Of a DNA stretch of 39,918 bases, positions 6,208 to 12,232 are shown piece after piece. The notes under the pieces were generated by a model that did not search any database, had not been told where the DNA came from, and saw only the letters and a program-made list of their open reading frames with translations. How positions within the stretch are numbered: the first letter of the stretch is position 1; each line of letters starts with the position of its first letter. The stretch is from a virus: IMG/VR virus record IMGVR_UViG_3300031669_000089, positions 1 through 39,918 of that record; one strand, 5' to 3'. The position numbers and the translations under genes are program-made.

Positions 6208-6467
6208 GCTGCCTCCACCGGCTCGCGGGTCCACTCGGCGGCAATGACGCGCTCGGTGATCGTGGCGATGTCTTCGGCGTCCACTTCACGGAGCCGGCCG
6301 TTGTGGCAATTGGCCAACTCCCACACAACGACCTCACCGATGGCCTGGTCGAGCGTGAGGGCGCGGCGGCCATACATGAGGTCCCACATTTTCGAGGCCC
6401 CGGCTCGGCTGTTGATGTAGGCCCGGACGGTGGCTATGTGGGTCGCGAGTTTATATTCGGGCATCAT
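6204..6467 (-). CDS. hypothetical protein, 87 aa
   Basis: Helical protein (MMPEYKLATHIATVRAY...) with IATITERVIAAEW near the C-terminus. ATG 6467 overlaps the upstream stop by ATGA; a second ATG follows directly. No family recognised. Part of the continuous accessory operon. Confidence 0.7.
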   Translation of the reverse strand: MMPEYKLATHIATVRAYINSRAGASKMWDLMYGRRALTLDQAIGEVVVWELANCHNGRLREVDAEDIATITERVIAAEWTREPVEAA

Positions 6468-6643
6468 GAGGAGGCCTCAGTATCCATCCCGGCAGCGGTC
6501 GCAATGGCTTCACAGATGTCGTCAGCGGTAGGCTTAAACCATGGGCGCGTCGGCAGTGCTCCCGGTTTTTCAGGGAAGCGGGTTGTGAGCAACTCGGCAA
6601 GGCTGGCGTAGGCGATGGCTTCGGGGATGGCTATAATGTCCAT
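6464..6643 (-). CDS. small hypothetical protein, 59 aa
   Basis: Starts at ATG 6643 (MDIIAIPEAIAYASLAE). The start lies 13 bases inside the pentapeptide gene. The segment KPTADDICEAIATAAG suggests an amphipathic helix. No family recognised; the longer frame from 6691 is a shadow of the pentapeptide gene. Confidence 0.65.
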   Translation of the reverse strand: MDIIAIPEAIAYASLAELLTTRFPEKPGALPTRPWFKPTADDICEAIATAAGMDTEASS

Positions 6644-7251
6644 GCCTCGGCCTCGGCGCGGGTGATGAAAAAATGAATGCCGTGCGAGCATTCTTCCCAG
6701 CGGTCCTCATCCCAGGAGTCGGGGTGCACGGTCTCACCGACGCGATACACGGTTGCGGGGTCATGACTGGAAATGCCCTCGTTAGCCCCGAATATTTCCA
6801 AAACCTCAGCCCATTCGGCTCGGCACTTGCGGCTCGAGGAGCTGGACCGACGCGCCACCTCTGGAATGCGGAGTTTTATGATGCAAGTACTTCCGTCCTC
6901 GGTTCTCGCCTTCTTCCATGCGATTATCGATCCCTCGCACGGAGTCACCGTCATAGCCTCGGCTAAATCGGTATTCTTCGCGCCCCGGAGGTTCGCATCC
7001 TGGAGGTTCGCACCCTGGAGGTACGCGCCCTGGAGGTTCGCACCCTGGAGGTCCGCGCTCCGGAGGTCTGCATCCTGGAGGTACGCGCCCCGGAGGTCTG
7101 CGCCCTGGAGGTCTGCGCCCCGGAGGTACGCGCCCCAGAGGTCTGCGCCCTGGAGGTTCGCACCCTGGAGGTCTGCGCGCTTTCCACCATCTACGCCAGT
7201 CGACCACATTTTGTGAAGCCTTAATATCTCGGCCAAATCCTTACCATCCAT
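6631..7251 (-). CDS. pentapeptide-repeat protein with C-terminal DUF5758-like domain, 206 aa
   Basis: About thirteen tandem A(D/N)LxG pentapeptides (residues about 24-92, such as ADLQGANLQGADL) build a right-handed quadrilateral beta-helix. The C-terminal part with ECSHGIHFFITRAEAEAW matches the DUF5758 domain that often follows such repeats. ATG 7251 lies five bases after AAGGAGG; the ATGs at 7275-7278 lack one. Transcribed from its own promoter (7305-7332). Some pentapeptide proteins mimic DNA and bind gyrase; this activity is not shown here. The 15-bp repeats at 6985-7175 allow copy-number change. Confidence 0.9.
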   Translation of the reverse strand: MDGKDLAEILRLHKMWSTGVDGGKRADLQGANLQGADLWGAYLRGADLQGADLRGAYLQDADLRSADLQGANLQGAYLQGANLQDANLRGAKNTDLAEAMTVTPCEGSIIAWKKARTEDGSTCIIKLRIPEVARRSSSSSRKCRAEWAEVLEIFGANEGISSHDPATVYRVGETVHPDSWDEDRWEECSHGIHFFITRAEAEAWTL

Positions 7252-7304
7252 CCCGTCCTCCTTGGCTTTGGGCATCATTCACCATCTTTTTCTCTACAGC
7301 CCAA

Positions 7305-7332
7305 AGTATATACCGTTGTCTTTTGTTGTCAA
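7305..7332 (-). promoter_or_regulatory. sigma70 promoter for the leftward accessory/recombination operon
   Basis: On the minus strand TTGACA (7327-7332) and TATACT (7305-7310) are 16 bases apart. The start near 7298 leaves about 45 nt of leader to the pentapeptide gene. Two GTTGTC repeats (7315-7320 and 7325-7330, ten bases apart) lie in the spacer and overlap the -35. Confidence 0.8.
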
Positions 7333-7400
7333 ACACTATTTGCAATAATTCGACTTGGTTTGACACCAATTGACTTTAGCGATATATTCTTGTCAGACAA
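7315..7400. promoter_or_regulatory. candidate operators of the RHH regulator (TTGTC half-sites)
   Basis: TTGTC occurs as direct repeats at 7316-7320 and 7326-7330, one helical turn apart, within the leftward promoter, and as the palindrome TTGTCAGACAA at 7390-7400 over the start of the rightward promoter. RHH proteins bind short half-sites in direct or inverted pairs, so the product of 7431-7592 could repress both. Binding is inference. Confidence 0.55.
7360..7388 (+). promoter_or_regulatory. sigma70 promoter for the plus-strand RHH gene (TTGACA-17-TATATT)
   Basis: TTGACA at 7360-7365 and TATATT at 7383-7388 with exactly 17 bases between. The predicted start near 7395 is in the TTGTCAGACAA palindrome, as expected for autorepression. 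Confidence 0.85.
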
Positions 7401-7430
7401 CGCTCTACCACGTAAAATGGGGGAATGAAG

Positions 7431-7592
7431 ATGCAAACCGGCTTTCGGCTTGAAGACGAATTGATCGCGAAAATCGATCAAATGGCGGCCAAAGAGCGCA
7501 GGAAGCGCACCGCGATGGTGGAAATCCTGCTTTACGAGGCGGCCCTGGCCCGCGACCCCAAGTGGAAGCCGAAGGACTTTTCCCCCGAATAG
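7431..7592 (+). CDS. ribbon-helix-helix (Arc/CopG-like) regulator, 53 aa
   Basis: The protein begins MQTGFRLEDELIAKIDQMA, a beta strand plus helix with the D-E-L-I-A-K-I-D pattern of RHH dimers, then RKRTAMVEILLYEAAL as second helix. ATG 7431 is six bases after GGGGGA; the ATG at 7425 abuts that site and is less likely. It is the only plus-strand gene in this region, faces the pentapeptide operon across a divergent promoter pair, and its stop is three bases from the converging 7595 gene. Probably an autorepressor that also controls the leftward operon. Confidence 0.85.
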   Translation: MQTGFRLEDELIAKIDQMAAKERRKRTAMVEILLYEAALARDPKWKPKDFSPE

Positions 7593-7594
7593 CC

Positions 7595-7756
7595 TCACTT
7601 CCCCACCCCGTGCAGCGGGCACCCCGCGTCGATCCAGTACAGGGGCGTCCCGTCGTCGGCCCTGTAGCCGCTGCCCTCCCCATTGGCGTTGTCCATGCGA
7701 GGGCAGCTACACCCAAGGGCGATAGCTTCGGGCGAGCTGGGGGCGGGCGGTGTCAC
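7595..7756 (-). CDS. small Cys-rich phage protein, 53 aa
   Basis: GTG 7756 overlaps the previous stop as GTGA. The protein has LGCSCPRMDNANGEGSG and YWIDAGCPLH, a pattern I know from small phage proteins (GC.CP..DN..G...W....CPLH) that probably bind zinc through three Cys and a His. A longer frame to 7957 is a shadow. It ends three bases before the converging RHH gene. Confidence 0.75.
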   Translation of the reverse strand: MTPPAPSSPEAIALGCSCPRMDNANGEGSGYRADDGTPLYWIDAGCPLHGVGK

Positions 7757-7962
7757 TTGTTGCCTCGCTGGGCGTAAAAGATCAGCCACAGGGGCGACCA
7801 CGGACCGGGGAACAGGGCTCGCTCGAAGCGAGTCCGACCCATCCAGTACCATTGCAGCCCGAAGCTCATCTCCCATGACCACGGACCGAACACACCGCGC
7901 CGGTCTGGCCCGCAGAGAAATCCACGGGTTCCGTCGCCGAGGGTGAAGCGCTGACAACTCAC
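7753..7962 (-). CDS. small Trp/Phe-rich hypothetical protein, 69 aa
   Basis: GTG 7962 overlaps the stop of the DUF4406-like gene as GTGA. The sequence SCQRFTLGDGTRGFLCG followed by many aromatic residues (PWSWEMSFGLQWYWM) resembles short phage proteins beginning with a F-x-L-x-D-G-x-R-G-F segment. No function known. Stop overlaps the next gene as GTGA. Confidence 0.7.
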   Translation of the reverse strand: MSCQRFTLGDGTRGFLCGPDRRGVFGPWSWEMSFGLQWYWMGRTRFERALFPGPWSPLWLIFYAQRGNK

Positions 7963-8297
7963 GCGTACACCCCCTCTAGCTCATCCTCGGTGATTTCAAT
8001 TAGAGGTATCCCCGCCTCGGTCGCGCGCCGCCACTCGTCGCAGGTGCCACGACTTGATACCCAGTCGGGCAGGAGGTACACCACGTCGGCGTCGAGGAGT
8101 AGCGGGCGCGTTGCGAGCATGGCCAGCATCCACACGAGGGCCGGGCAGCGCCCATACTGCGCGACGATTTCCCGCGTATAGTCGAGGGGCACGATGGGCA
8201 TGTAGCCCCGCGAGGCGACGAGGCGGCGGGCGGCTTCGAAGCGCGCTCGGTTGTTGTCCAGCATGCCAGAGATGGGGCCAGCGATGTAGGCGGTCAT
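7959..8297 (-). CDS. DUF4406-like nucleoside 2-deoxyribosyltransferase-fold protein, 112 aa
   Basis: YIAGPISGMLDNNRARFEAA at the N-terminus, then PIVPLDYT, and DADVVYLLPDWVSSRG followed by EWRRATEAGIPLIEI. This is the DUF4406 layout, a relative of nucleoside 2-deoxyribosyltransferases. In those enzymes a Glu attacks the nucleoside; here the acidic DEW segment would fill that place. Phage copies may act in nucleotide salvage or hydrolysis of modified nucleotides; that is inference. Overlaps both neighbours by four bases. Confidence 0.88.
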   Translation of the reverse strand: MTAYIAGPISGMLDNNRARFEAARRLVASRGYMPIVPLDYTREIVAQYGRCPALVWMLAMLATRPLLLDADVVYLLPDWVSSRGTCDEWRRATEAGIPLIEITEDELEGVYA

Positions 8298-8947
8298 GCG
8301 GCCCCCCGATGTTTCGCAGCACTCGCGCGGTTGAATTTTACCCCGTTCATTCGCCGAGCCTCACGGCTTCGATTGTGGTAGTCGTCGAGGGAGGCGGGGG
8401 CCATGAAGCAATATCGGTCAATCCGCGTTACCTCAAGGCGACCCTCGGCGATGGCCATGTGCAGGCCTGAGGGCGATCCCATCTGGTAATGCTCGCGCAT
8501 GTAGACCACGGCCTCGGCTATCGTGAGCGTTCCGGCGGGCCGTCGGCGCTCGATGCCCTCGCGAATGCTCGCGGCTAAACTGTAAGTTGAGCGCTGATCT
8601 TGCGGCTTGGCGAGCGACTTGCGCACTCGGGCGATGAGTCCCCGGCGCTTGTTGACGGTGGCCTTCTCGGCGCGCATGCGAAGCGAGTATTCGTGTCGCG
8701 CGGCCCGCTCCTTCGCGACGACGATCTTCCGAGCGTCGGCGGCGGCACGAGACGCGGCGGCCCTGGCCTGGCGGCGTAGCTCGGCGGCTTCCATGATCGC
8801 AGCCCGGCGGGCCTCGGCTCGGGCGCATGCCTCATCATCTCGCTCATCGTGATCGGCAGCGCGAAGGGTGGCTCCGCACTTGGGCGAGGTTATGCGGAGC
8901 CAAGACGGCGCGTTGTGGCCCTCGTCGTGGCATGGGGCGATTGTCAT
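8294..8947 (-). CDS. hypothetical protein with coiled-coil and DNA-binding-like C-terminus, 217 aa
   Basis: ATG 8947 follows AAAGGA and overlaps the upstream stop by ATGA. The first 35 residues have His/Cys residues (CHDEGH, SPKCGATL) that could bind metal. A long Ala/Arg/Glu helix (about 40-100) is followed by TLTIAEAVVYMREHYQ and GLHMAIAEGRLEVTRIDRYCF, which looks like an excisionase/MerR-type winged helix. It might be a DNA-binding structural or regulatory protein. Family not recognised. Confidence 0.75.
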   Translation of the reverse strand: MTIAPCHDEGHNAPSWLRITSPKCGATLRAADHDERDDEACARAEARRAAIMEAAELRRQARAAASRAAADARKIVVAKERAARHEYSLRMRAEKATVNKRRGLIARVRKSLAKPQDQRSTYSLAASIREGIERRRPAGTLTIAEAVVYMREHYQMGSPSGLHMAIAEGRLEVTRIDRYCFMAPASLDDYHNRSREARRMNGVKFNRASAAKHRGAA

Positions 8948-9114
8948 GGTGTTCCTTTCGTGAGGCGATGGATTGTCTCCTCGGCTTTGAGCGCCTGGTT
9001 GACGGCTATCTCGTATTCCTCCGCTAGCGCAAGGGCGGCCAGGTGAATAGCGCCCTGCGGGCAACGGCGGGCGAGCGTGCGGACGCGGGAGATGAGTTCT
9101 TGCGATCGGGTCAT
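8944..9114 (-). CDS. small helical hypothetical protein, 56 aa
   Basis: Starts at ATG 9114 (MTRSQELISRVRTLARRCPQ) by ATGA overlap with the lysozyme-like gene; the longer frame to 9228 is a shadow. Two amphipathic helices are likely. No family recognised. Confidence 0.7.
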   Translation of the reverse strand: MTRSQELISRVRTLARRCPQGAIHLAALALAEEYEIAVNQALKAEETIHRLTKGTP

Positions 9115-9554
9115 TTCCCTAACATCCTGACGCGCGATACATACCATCCCGTCGCCCCGTCGCGGAGTGCGCCCCATAGCCCCTGACGGTGGGCAGCAAT
9201 GGCGATCAGCTCGCGCGTCGCGGCCCACGTGCTCGGGTCAATGCAGCCCTCGGCCATTTGCAGCGCGCGGAGGTTGGCCTGAAATAACCCGTCAGTTATG
9301 CGGATCGCGTCGCGAAGGTTGTAGGGGTCGAAGTCGCCCCACCAGTACGCGCGCTCGGCATGATACCGGCGATTGAGTTGCGCGGCACCTTCGGACAGCC
9401 CGTCGTCGCCCACGACATGCGGCCGGCCCGAGGATTCCGTGAGCACGATGCCGCGCAAGATCGGGGCCGGGGTCGCATAGCCCGAGAAGATCGAGGGGGC
9501 GGGCTCGGCGGCGAGCGGGGCTGTGAGGAGGAGGGCGAGGAGGAGGCGGATCAT
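9111..9554 (-). CDS. secreted lytic-transglycosylase-like protein, 147 aa
   Basis: The N-terminus MIRLLLALLLTAPLAAEPAPS is a typical Sec signal peptide with an AxA-like site. The mature part has IVLTESSGRPHVVGDDGLSE and GAAQLNRRYH, where Glu near residue 40 would be the catalytic acid of a soluble-lytic-transglycosylase/lysozyme fold (E-S-x-G ... S-x-G...Q-x-N). It lies in the early block rather than with the lysis genes, so it may help DNA entry or be a moron-type periplasmic protein instead of the main endolysin. Start and stop overlap neighbours by ATGA. Confidence 0.75.
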   Translation of the reverse strand: MIRLLLALLLTAPLAAEPAPSIFSGYATPAPILRGIVLTESSGRPHVVGDDGLSEGAAQLNRRYHAERAYWWGDFDPYNLRDAIRITDGLFQANLRALQMAEGCIDPSTWAATRELIAIAAHRQGLWGALRDGATGWYVSRVRMLGK

Positions 9555-9829
9555 GGCTTGAGGGCCTTCGTCGTTTCGAGGGCGGAGCGAGCGCGGTCAA
9601 CGTCACGCTTGGCGTTTACTAATGCCCCCTCGGCTTGTTGAACCATGAAAGCCTTTGCTTCTTCCCGTGTCGCGAAAATAAACAGCGGCTCCTTTAGCCT
9701 TCGGCTCTGCATGGGCCGATTATGCCAGTCCGTCGTTTCCACGATGATTGTCTTCTCAGTCTCGCTGACAATTTTTATCTTGAACGGGGCCTTGGCCCAT
9801 CTGTCCACTTCCCAACAATCACCGATCAT
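9551..9829 (-). CDS. hypothetical protein, 92 aa
   Basis: ATG 9829 overlaps the previous stop by ATGA. The first half looks like a small beta domain (KIKIVSETEKTIIVETTDW, EPLFIFATREEA) followed by a charged coiled-coil helix (ALVNAKRDVDRARSALE). No family recognised. Confidence 0.7.
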   Translation of the reverse strand: MIGDCWEVDRWAKAPFKIKIVSETEKTIIVETTDWHNRPMQSRRLKEPLFIFATREEAKAFMVQQAEGALVNAKRDVDRARSALETTKALKP

Positions 9830-10047
9830 CGCCCGCCTCCCTCGTACCGTGTCGCGGCGTGGCTCTCGTCGTCCCACGGGTCCGCGTCCACGATGTGCTC
9901 CCTAACGAAGCGGCCCAGCCGCGAGCGTAGCGTCTCGACAAGACGGGCTGCGAGAATCACGTCATACGGGCCACCCGTCTGCATGGTGCCCATGGGCAGC
10001 GGAACCATGTGGTACTCGCGGCCATCGTGCGTCACTGTTTGTTTCAC
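9826..10047 (-). CDS. hypothetical protein, 73 aa
   Basis: GTG 10047 lies six bases after AGGGGG. The product begins MKQTVTHDGREYHMVPLPMG. It is the first gene after the 290-base noncoding stretch that holds the structured RNA. No family recognised. Confidence 0.75.
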   Translation of the reverse strand: MKQTVTHDGREYHMVPLPMGTMQTGGPYDVILAARLVETLRSRLGRFVREHIVDADPWDDESHAATRYEGGGR

Positions 10048-10067
10048 GTGGAACCCCCTAATTAAAC

Positions 10068-10167
10068 CGAAGGGCCGTGGGCCGCTGTGCGCATCCTGCG
10101 GTTACAGGCCATCCTTGGCTTGCGGCCACGTCGGTAGTTATCCGGCGTCTGGACGTCTGGCCCTTCG
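10068..10167 (-). ncRNA. candidate structured RNA domain closed by CGAAGGGCC/GGCCCTTCG
   Basis: CGAAGGGCC at 10068-10076 and GGCCCTTCG at 10159-10167 are perfect 9-bp inverted arms that close an exactly 100-nt domain. Inside are further short self-complementary pieces such as CGG-ATAACTA-CCG. No convincing ORF crosses the gap 10048-10338. In the RNA it follows the tRNA-like element after six bases. Structure is by eye. Confidence 0.45.
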
Positions 10168-10173
10168 ATAGAC

Positions 10174-10269
10174 GGAGAGGGCGGATTCGAACCGCCTCGG
10201 ATGCCTCATCGGGCGTCACCAACTGCCCGAAGCCGCCTGAACCGTATCCACGTTCAAGCGATCCTCTCC
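10174..10269 (-). ncRNA. tRNA-like element, 96 nt (not a canonical tRNA)
   Basis: On the minus strand GGAGAG at the 5' end pairs with CTCTCC at the 3' end. Next to the 3' side is a perfect T-arm, GGCGG-TTCGAAT-CCGCC. Two more hairpins follow the cloverleaf order: TGAAC-loop-GTTCA (D-like) and TCGGGC-10 nt-GCCCGA (anticodon-like). The length of 96 nt is near class II tRNAs, but the anticodon loop is 10 nt, U8 and the D-loop pattern are absent and no CCA follows. It is either a decayed tRNA or a tRNA mimic. Confidence 0.4.
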
Positions 10270-10307
10270 CCGAAGGCCCGCCCCGTTCACGCCGGGCGGC
10301 GAAGGCG

Positions 10308-10328
10308 CGCGAGGTGGTTGGCCTCGCG
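10308..10328 (-). other. 7-bp stem-loop upstream of the tRNA-like element
   Basis: CGCGAGG and CCTCGCG enclose a 7-nt loop. It lies just downstream of the 10339-10683 gene and before the tRNA-like fold, with a UUCG-type tetraloop (CCTTCGGG, near 10269-10276) between them. It may be an RNA processing or 5' stability element for the structured RNA. Confidence 0.4.
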
Positions 10329-10338
10329 GGAGATGGGA

Positions 10339-10683
10339 TCACCCCCTTTCAGGGCTGAGCCGTTTTGCAGCGCGCTCCTGCGCGTATTTGCGATTGATCT
10401 GTGCCCGCGCGACGCGGAAGGCGCGGTTGTCCTTGCGCGTCCGGGCCTGCGCCTCGCGGTCGTGGATGTATGCGGCGACCCGGCGCGTCCAGCCCTTCGT
10501 GGTGTGCTTGTACCAGCGGCCCACAGCGTCGGCGTAGCGCTTGCGGAGGCGAGGGAAGATGCGCGCGGCCAGCTTGCGCCACCACTTCGAGTAAACGAAC
10601 GCCTCGCCCTGCTTCCAGAGCCCTTGCTTGACGGCCTCGGCGTGGACGACGGCACGGCAGCGCTTGGCCTGCTTGCCGTTCAT
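10339..10683 (-). CDS. very basic hypothetical protein, 114 aa
   Basis: ATG 10683 overlaps the previous stop by ATGA. The protein is rich in Arg, Lys and Trp (SKWWRKLAARIFPRLRKRY, HTTKGWTRRVAAYIH), with helical parts; it would bind nucleic acid. It lies just upstream of the structured RNA region. No family recognised. Confidence 0.7.
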   Translation of the reverse strand: MNGKQAKRCRAVVHAEAVKQGLWKQGEAFVYSKWWRKLAARIFPRLRKRYADAVGRWYKHTTKGWTRRVAAYIHDREAQARTRKDNRAFRVARAQINRKYAQERAAKRLSPERG

Positions 10684-10862
10684 GACCATCCCTTCGCGTA
10701 GTGCTTCCGCTGGTTCGCGCGGTGCGGTCCCGACACGTTGTAGAACGCCTGCCGTCCGTTCGAGACGCGGTCCGACACGATGGGGCTGGCATGTGTGTGG
10801 AACGCTCGCCCGATAATTGCTAAGGTGGCCGCGACGATGGCGAAGATGCCGCGAGATTTCAT
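10680..10862 (-). CDS. small protein with N-terminal hydrophobic segment, 60 aa
   Basis: MKSRGIFAIVAATLAIIGRAF is one short transmembrane or signal segment, followed by a basic, His-containing tail. Start and stop overlap neighbours by ATGA. Could be a membrane-anchored accessory peptide. No family recognised. Confidence 0.65.
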   Translation of the reverse strand: MKSRGIFAIVAATLAIIGRAFHTHASPIVSDRVSNGRQAFYNVSGPHRANQRKHYAKGWS

Positions 10863-11197
10863 GCAATCCTCCTTTTAGCTTTGTCCAATTCGCGCACCAC
10901 GTCTTCAATGGATCGCGCGACAAAAGCAACCCCGCCCCTCTTGGCGATCTCAGCCAGGAAATAAAGTTGATCGAGCGACGCCTTGCCCTTCTCGGTCTTG
11001 CATTCGATGGCAAGCCAGCGCCCGTCGTCGAGGATGCCGATGATGTCGGAGATGCCCTTCTTGCCGAAACGAAGGAAGCGATCCTTACCGTTCGGTACTT
11101 TGATGACGGTAGCACCCGTGTTCATTCTCCATGCGAATATCCCTCGCAATTGGAGGTATTCGAGGATCGCGGCGACGACGGCACCTTCTGGCGTCAT
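10859..11197 (-). CDS. VRR-NUC domain nuclease, 112 aa
   Basis: A stand-alone VRR-NUC domain: MTPEGAVVAAILEYLQLRG, WRMNTGATVIKV, then GISDIIGILDDGRWLAIECK with the metal-binding G-x-S-D and (E/Q)-x-K of the PD-(D/E)XK fold, and a C-terminal GGVAFVARSIEDV. Phage proteins of this length resolve branched DNA or act as Holliday-junction-type nucleases. ATG 11197 overlaps the upstream stop by ATGA; a longer frame upstream is a shadow of the Ala-rich gene. Confidence 0.92.
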   Translation of the reverse strand: MTPEGAVVAAILEYLQLRGIFAWRMNTGATVIKVPNGKDRFLRFGKKGISDIIGILDDGRWLAIECKTEKGKASLDQLYFLAEIAKRGGVAFVARSIEDVVRELDKAKRRIA

Positions 11198-11916
11198 GCG
11201 CGGACCTCGGCTGCCGTTATAGCGGCCTCTATCATCTCGGTTAGTTTCTTGTTTTTTTCGTCCAAGGCTGCGTCCCTGGCTGCGGCCCAGGCTGCGTCCC
11301 AGGCTGTGGCCCAGGCTGCGTCCCTGGCTGTGGCCCTGGCTGCGCAGGCTGCGTTCCAGGCTGCGGCCCTGGCTGCGGCCCTGGCTGCGTCCCTGGCTGC
11401 GGCCCAGGCTGCGTCCCTGGCTGCGTTCCAGGCTGCGGCCCAGGCTGAGGCCCAGGCTGCGTCCCTGGCTGCGTTCCAGGCTGCGGCCCAGGCTGCGGCA
11501 CTGGCTGTGGCACTGGCTGCGGCACTGGCTGCGTCCCGAAGAGATTCGTCTCCGGTGTCCAGATATCGGCGCACCACGTCGGGCATGCCCCACAGATGGG
11601 CAACGGAGAGGGCCGACCATCGGGCAAAAGCCCGCAACACGTCTGACACATCTATGCCGCCTCGCAAGTAGGTGCGCTCCGTGGCAGCTTGTTTGTCGTG
11701 ATCCTCGTGCTCTACGATAGTCCCGCCGAGTTCCACCTCCCACACGATGGGCCCCGGCGCGTATTTAACCGCATCAAGAATGTTCACCGAGGCGTGTAGT
11801 CCGTGTTCGCACGGAATGGGTGTGCCGTCAACGGTATGGGTGGTACCAAGGGCTATCTCGCGATTGTCGTTATAGCGGAGACGTTTTTCGGCAATTGAGA
11901 AAAACCATGCTTTCAT
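11194..11916 (-). CDS. DUF7666-like domain fused to an Ala/Trp/Arg tetrapeptide-repeat tail, 240 aa
   Basis: Residues 1-105 (MKAWFFSIAEKRLRYNDN, HTVDGTPIPCEHGLHAS, YAPGPIVWEVELGG) match a widespread phage domain (DUF7666). From about residue 125 a repeat of four residues, A-A-(W/R)-(N/D/A), runs for about 90 residues, then a charged helix. Period four with Trp and Arg in turn gives a long helix with aromatic and charged faces. ATG 11916 is preferred because it overlaps the previous stop by ATGA. Function unknown. Confidence 0.8.
   Translation of the reverse strand: MKAWFFSIAEKRLRYNDNREIALGTTHTVDGTPIPCEHGLHASVNILDAVKYAPGPIVWEVELGGTIVEHEDHDKQAATERTYLRGGIDVSDVLRAFARWSALSVAHLWGMPDVVRRYLDTGDESLRDAASAAASATASAAAWAAAWNAARDAAWASAWAAAWNAARDAAWAAARDAARAAARAAAWNAACAARATARDAAWATAWDAAWAAARDAALDEKNKKLTEMIEAAITAAEVRA
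11265..11535. repeat. degenerate 12-bp tandem repeat (GCTGCGNCCCNG)
   Basis: About 22 imperfect 12-bp units on the plus strand, such as GCTGCGTCCCTG and GCTGCGGCCCAG, encode the tetrapeptides of the Ala/Trp-rich tail. One 12-bp unit equals four residues, so gain or loss of units keeps the frame. Confidence 0.9.
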
Positions 11917-12026
11917 CGCATCGCCCATCCTTTAACCATGAGCCCGATGCGGATGATGGCGGCCAGCTTCGAGCGCTCGCCAAAGTCTTTGATAGCGACG
12001 CCCAGGCGGTAGATGAGGCCGGTCAT
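11913..12026 (-). CDS. small phage protein, 37 aa
   Basis: MTGLIYRLGVAIKDFGERSK... is a 37-residue basic amphipathic peptide. Both ends overlap neighbours by ATGA, and the YRLGVAIKDFGE segment with a second LIIRxGL-like half resembles a class of tiny phage proteins. Coding status rests on this context. Confidence 0.6.
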   Translation of the reverse strand: MTGLIYRLGVAIKDFGERSKLAAIIRIGLMVKGWAMR

Positions 12027-12232
12027 AGATGGCCCCCGAAAACGCTCCCGATACCAAATGGGTCTTCTGTGCTCTTGCGAGCGAGCGTTTCAGCGGCGGT
12101 GGCCTTAGCGCGCCAGCGGTCGCGGTCGGCGGTCATCGTGGCAAGGTCGCGGCGCAGCTTGTCGATCTCGGCGATTTCGATGCGCATCGAATGGCCGCAC
12201 TTCGAGCACAGAACGGTACAGCCAGCACTCAT
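12023..12232 (-). CDS. zinc-motif plus coiled-coil small protein, 69 aa
   Basis: CTVLCSKCGH at the N-terminus holds a Cys-x2-Cys, followed by a coiled coil (IAEIDKLRRDLATMTADRDR). ATG 12232 overlaps the upstream stop by ATGA. No family recognised. Confidence 0.75.
   Translation of the reverse strand: MSAGCTVLCSKCGHSMRIEIAEIDKLRRDLATMTADRDRWRAKATAAETLARKSTEDPFGIGSVFGGHL

Noticed and set aside
10174-10269. ordinary tRNA-Ser, Leu or Sec gene
   Set aside because: The acceptor and T-arm fit, but the anticodon loop has 10 nt, U8 and the D-loop consensus are absent and the first base pair fails.
10339-11115. minus-strand ORF of 258 aa beginning MLPSSKYRT
   Set aside because: Its N-terminal half is out of frame with the VRR-NUC gene; only the part from 10683 has a coupled start.
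11265-11535. CRISPR-like or noncoding satellite; also the plus-strand ORF 10817-11671
   Set aside because: The repeats keep the reading frame of the minus-strand gene, which has a recognised N-terminal domain; the plus-strand Ala-rich ORF is its shadow.
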